A stretch of DNA of 64,000 nt from Mytilus galloprovincialis (Eukaryota; Mollusca; Bivalvia; Mytilida; Mytilidae): the NCBI RefSeq assembly GCF_965363235.1, contig NC_134839.1, positions 61,161,560 through 61,225,559 on the forward strand. Reading direction: 5' to 3'. The translations under genes and the position numbers were made by a program. The notes under the pieces are model-generated. The model ran no database searches. It was not told where the DNA came from and worked only from the letters and a program-made list of their open reading frames with translations. This document shows positions 61,394-64,000 of the stretch, in pieces. Position 1 is the stretch's first letter, and each line of letters starts with the position of its first letter.

Positions 61394-63331
61394 CTAAAGT
61401 TTTAAAGATTTTATTTGTTGTCTAAATTCTCCTACAGTGTCCTTTCCTCTAATGAGATCTGCAGCCTTTTCTCCAATCATTATACAAGGAGCATTTGTAT
61501 TACCAGATACTTGGCGTCTTACAACAGAACAATCAGCGACTCGAAGTCCTTTTATGCCTCTAACTCTAAAATGAAACAATAGAATGTCTTTACAAATAAT
61601 ACTGCAGAGGTACGATCGTTTGTTGTGCTAGATGTCATAATAAAACAAGATACTTGATATTGCACCGTCCAAAATAAGAAATCGCTGGACGGACCTAGTA
61701 AAGTACTCAATTATAATATCGATATTGATATTTTCTGCAAATTACATATATCTTTAAAGCCAGATAAACATAAAAATATTTGGCAAATCTTGACGTCCAA
61801 TGTCTATATTTTAGGCGTTTTCTTTCTATTTTGCATCTACTATCGTATTGTTACATGTATCGTCGTTCATATTAAATATATATGTACACAAACAATCTTT
61901 ACCTTAACTCTTGGTCAACAACAGCCGTCTTGTCGTTGGGTCCACCCATTCTGCACGTTGATACTGGGTGGTAAGTAGATACAGCAAAATGACGTAACAG
62001 ACATTCCCAATATGAATCACTGTCAAATTTTTCTTTGTCACATATCCCGTCAATAACAAATTTGTTTAAGGTTGCATCAATTTCTTTCATTGCTTTGGTA
62101 GATGCAATTTGTTGTGATTTTTTAATAGCTGAAAAACTGTATAATTTCAGAAACATCGTATAGATTACTATTTAGTATGCAATAATTTAGAAACATCGCT
62201 ATAAGGGGCTAAGGGACTCGGTTGTCGAGAGGTCTTGCAAGTTAATCTTCTGTATCACTAGCCTGTGAACACTGAAGTTGTGACAGTCAAAACCATAATC
62301 AAGGATTGCCATATTTTCTAGAGAAAGTGACGTAGTTGGTGGTTCTTTCTGGGAACCCTTGCTATATCAACTAATAAAAACAATAAGAGCATCCATAAGA
62401 TATTTGATTGTGCCAAAAGTGACGTTTTATGTCTGTTTTTCGTCTTTTTTTAGTTATAAATCCGGAAGGACTGTAATGACTAAGTATAAAAAAAGTTAAC
62501 ACACACTTTACTGTAATTTACCATAAGCTTGGTGCACTCTTTGTTGAAAAAGAACTTTATTTAAGAAATTTAGTTATTTTGAATTTTAGCAGCAAATTTC
62601 GTATATTTGTTCAACTTCGAAACAAGGACCGAAGCTCATAAACTCTATTTTTAATTAAACACAGGATTAAAGGAAATTTCATAGAAGGTCAACTACATTG
62701 CTAAGGGAGTTGATATAAATTTGCTAATCATCTTTTAATTTTGTAACCCTTCTAGCTTTTCCCCCCCACAAATAAAGACGTTTAAAAAGAAATCCCACCT
62801 GCTTTTCATTGATTTAAATATACGTCACAAATGCATATGCACATGACAACATTTGTAATTAAAGCTTTCTGTTACTTTTCATACAGTCTAACGTTCGATT
62901 GAATAATAATTAAAAAAAAAAAAACCAGAGACATAATCATCCACTATTTTTAAAAAAGACTATAAATTCACGAGTTATGTTTTCTTAAGTGCACGAATCT
63001 TAAAAACAAAAACAATACCTTATCTCTATTTTTCACACTTTTGATTTATAATTATTCATTCTTGATTTAAAAAAAAAGTGACTGTGTATTAAAAATGATA
63101 TATTAAAGTCGAATTTCAAGAGTCAATTGCGGTAAACCTCTTTATTCTACACATACCGCTTATTAAAACTTTGATATCATCCGGCTGTTGAAGATAGTTT
63201 GGATTTATTATAGGATAATCAAAAGGGTCTGCACTTTTTAGACGTATTGATCCTTTACTCTTAGGATGCGACAAAATGCTCAGCATGGTAAACTCTTTCT
63301 TACTTCCTGTTTTTATCAGCTGATCTTTAAT
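61394..63331 (-). CDS. GMC-family FAD oxidoreductase, C-terminal part (continues off the right edge)
   Basis: Three exons in transcript order: 63331-63157, 62128-61903, 61565-61394 (TAG at 61394-61396), giving the last 190 residues. Exon one carries [39 protein letters not shown]; exon two [12 protein letters not shown] with the active-site His; exon three [20 protein letters not shown] and [14 protein letters not shown] with the second active-site Asn region. This is the C-terminal substrate domain of glucose-methanol-choline oxidoreductases (choline dehydrogenase, FAD-quinone glucose dehydrogenase and relatives). The FAD-binding N-terminal exons are outside the window; none was found between 63332 and 64000. 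Which substrate it uses cannot be told: CRMG and the CxVVRR segment differ from choline dehydrogenase. Confidence 0.92.
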
Positions 63332-63539
63332 CTGAAAATAAGAAAGGATTCATGGTAATTAAGTTTAAATTCAACATATAAAAGAGAATGCTAAATAAAA
63401 GACTTTAGACAAAGTGACAAGTGTCTCGGCCAATATACAATGGTATTGTAAAATTTTCAATTGCATGTCTTTCATGAGAATTACTCCTTTAAATAATATA
63501 TCAAGGCTTATTTATGTAAACCTTTGACATTAAAATTTA

Positions 63540-63860
63540 AAATAGAAATTGGGAATATTTAAAAACGACAACAACCCGACTAAAGATCAGATAACAGCCG
63601 AAGCCCACTTATGGTTCTTCAACACATCAAAAAAATCCTGCACCCGGAGGTGGGACTCAGCAGGCCCCTTAATAAAAATGTGTACTAAGTCAGTGAAAAT
63701 GGACGTCACACTAAACTCCAAAACGCATAAATGAACTAAAATTTAAAATTTAAAAAACATACAAGACAAAGTCCAGAGTCTCTACTTAAGACAGGCGCAA
63801 AAATGCGGTGGAGTTAAACATGTTTTGTGAGATCCAAATCCTCCCCTCATACCTCTAGCC
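63540..63860 (+). repeat. Dispersed repeat shared with 39770-40080
   Basis: gacaacaacccgactaaaga, ggaggtgggactcagcaggc, ggacgtcacactaaactcc and gcggtggagttaaacatgtt follow the order seen at 39790-40050. It lies in an intron of the GMC gene. Confidence 0.8.
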
Positions 63861-64000
63861 AAAGTAAAATTATTATAAAGAAAAATACAACAATACGCAC
63901 AGTAACACTCTGTTTAAAAGAAGCCTGAGTCCGATGTCTGAAAAGGTTTCAAATAAACTAAGCAAAATTCTACACAAAATAACAAAAGACTACTAGCAGT

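Noticed and set aside
61394-63331. Calling the GMC gene choline dehydrogenase to link it with ENPP6
   Set aside because: Only the C-terminal domain is visible and it does not separate choline dehydrogenase from other GMC enzymes, so a choline pathway cluster is not supported.

Overview
The window looks like nuclear DNA of a bivalve mollusc, most likely a mussel of the Mytilus type. The reasons are AT-rich sequence, short exons with GT-AG introns, several metazoan genes, and dispersed repeats familiar from bivalves: hammerhead-bearing retrozyme-like units, Penelope-like retroelements and many short elements. The species is inferred, not proved.

Layout. Two tandem seven-exon genes on the minus strand (5689-17486 and 25759-32656) encode ENPP6-like choline-specific phosphodiesterases. 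Exon lengths and phases are almost identical between them, so they are paralogues from a whole-gene duplication. A three-exon gene of unknown function lies on the minus strand at 36693-38272. LSM2 (minus, 43939 to about 47763) and PSMB1 (plus, 48018-59394) lie head to head about 254 bp apart and probably share a promoter with an E-box. The C-terminal exons of a GMC-family FAD oxidoreductase (minus, 61394-63331) enter from the right edge.

Almost everything else is repeat. There are eight loci with hammerhead-ribozyme sequence in various states of decay, two of them in tandem units of about 350 nt. Penelope-like elements occur in several pieces: a reverse-transcriptase copy with a YIDD motif at 18945-21495, a tandemly duplicated copy at 13370-16290, and tails elsewhere. 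A PIF/Harbinger relic (6131-7229) has TAA target duplications and six perfect TCGTACGA palindromes. Three small elements share CAG-TGGCGGATCCAG-type ends and each has a perfect 5-bp target duplication. A 1.1-kb element in PSMB1 intron 1 has a 6-bp duplication and a cluster of hairpins. A foldback element fills much of LSM2 intron 1. Minisatellites include an 84-bp array that is largely open on both strands.

Functionally, PSMB1 (proteasome core) and LSM2 (U6 snRNP and mRNA decay ring) are housekeeping genes, which fits a shared promoter. The ENPP6-like pair would release phosphocholine from choline phosphodiesters. All exon calls are from reading splice sites and conserved motifs by eye; no search was run.
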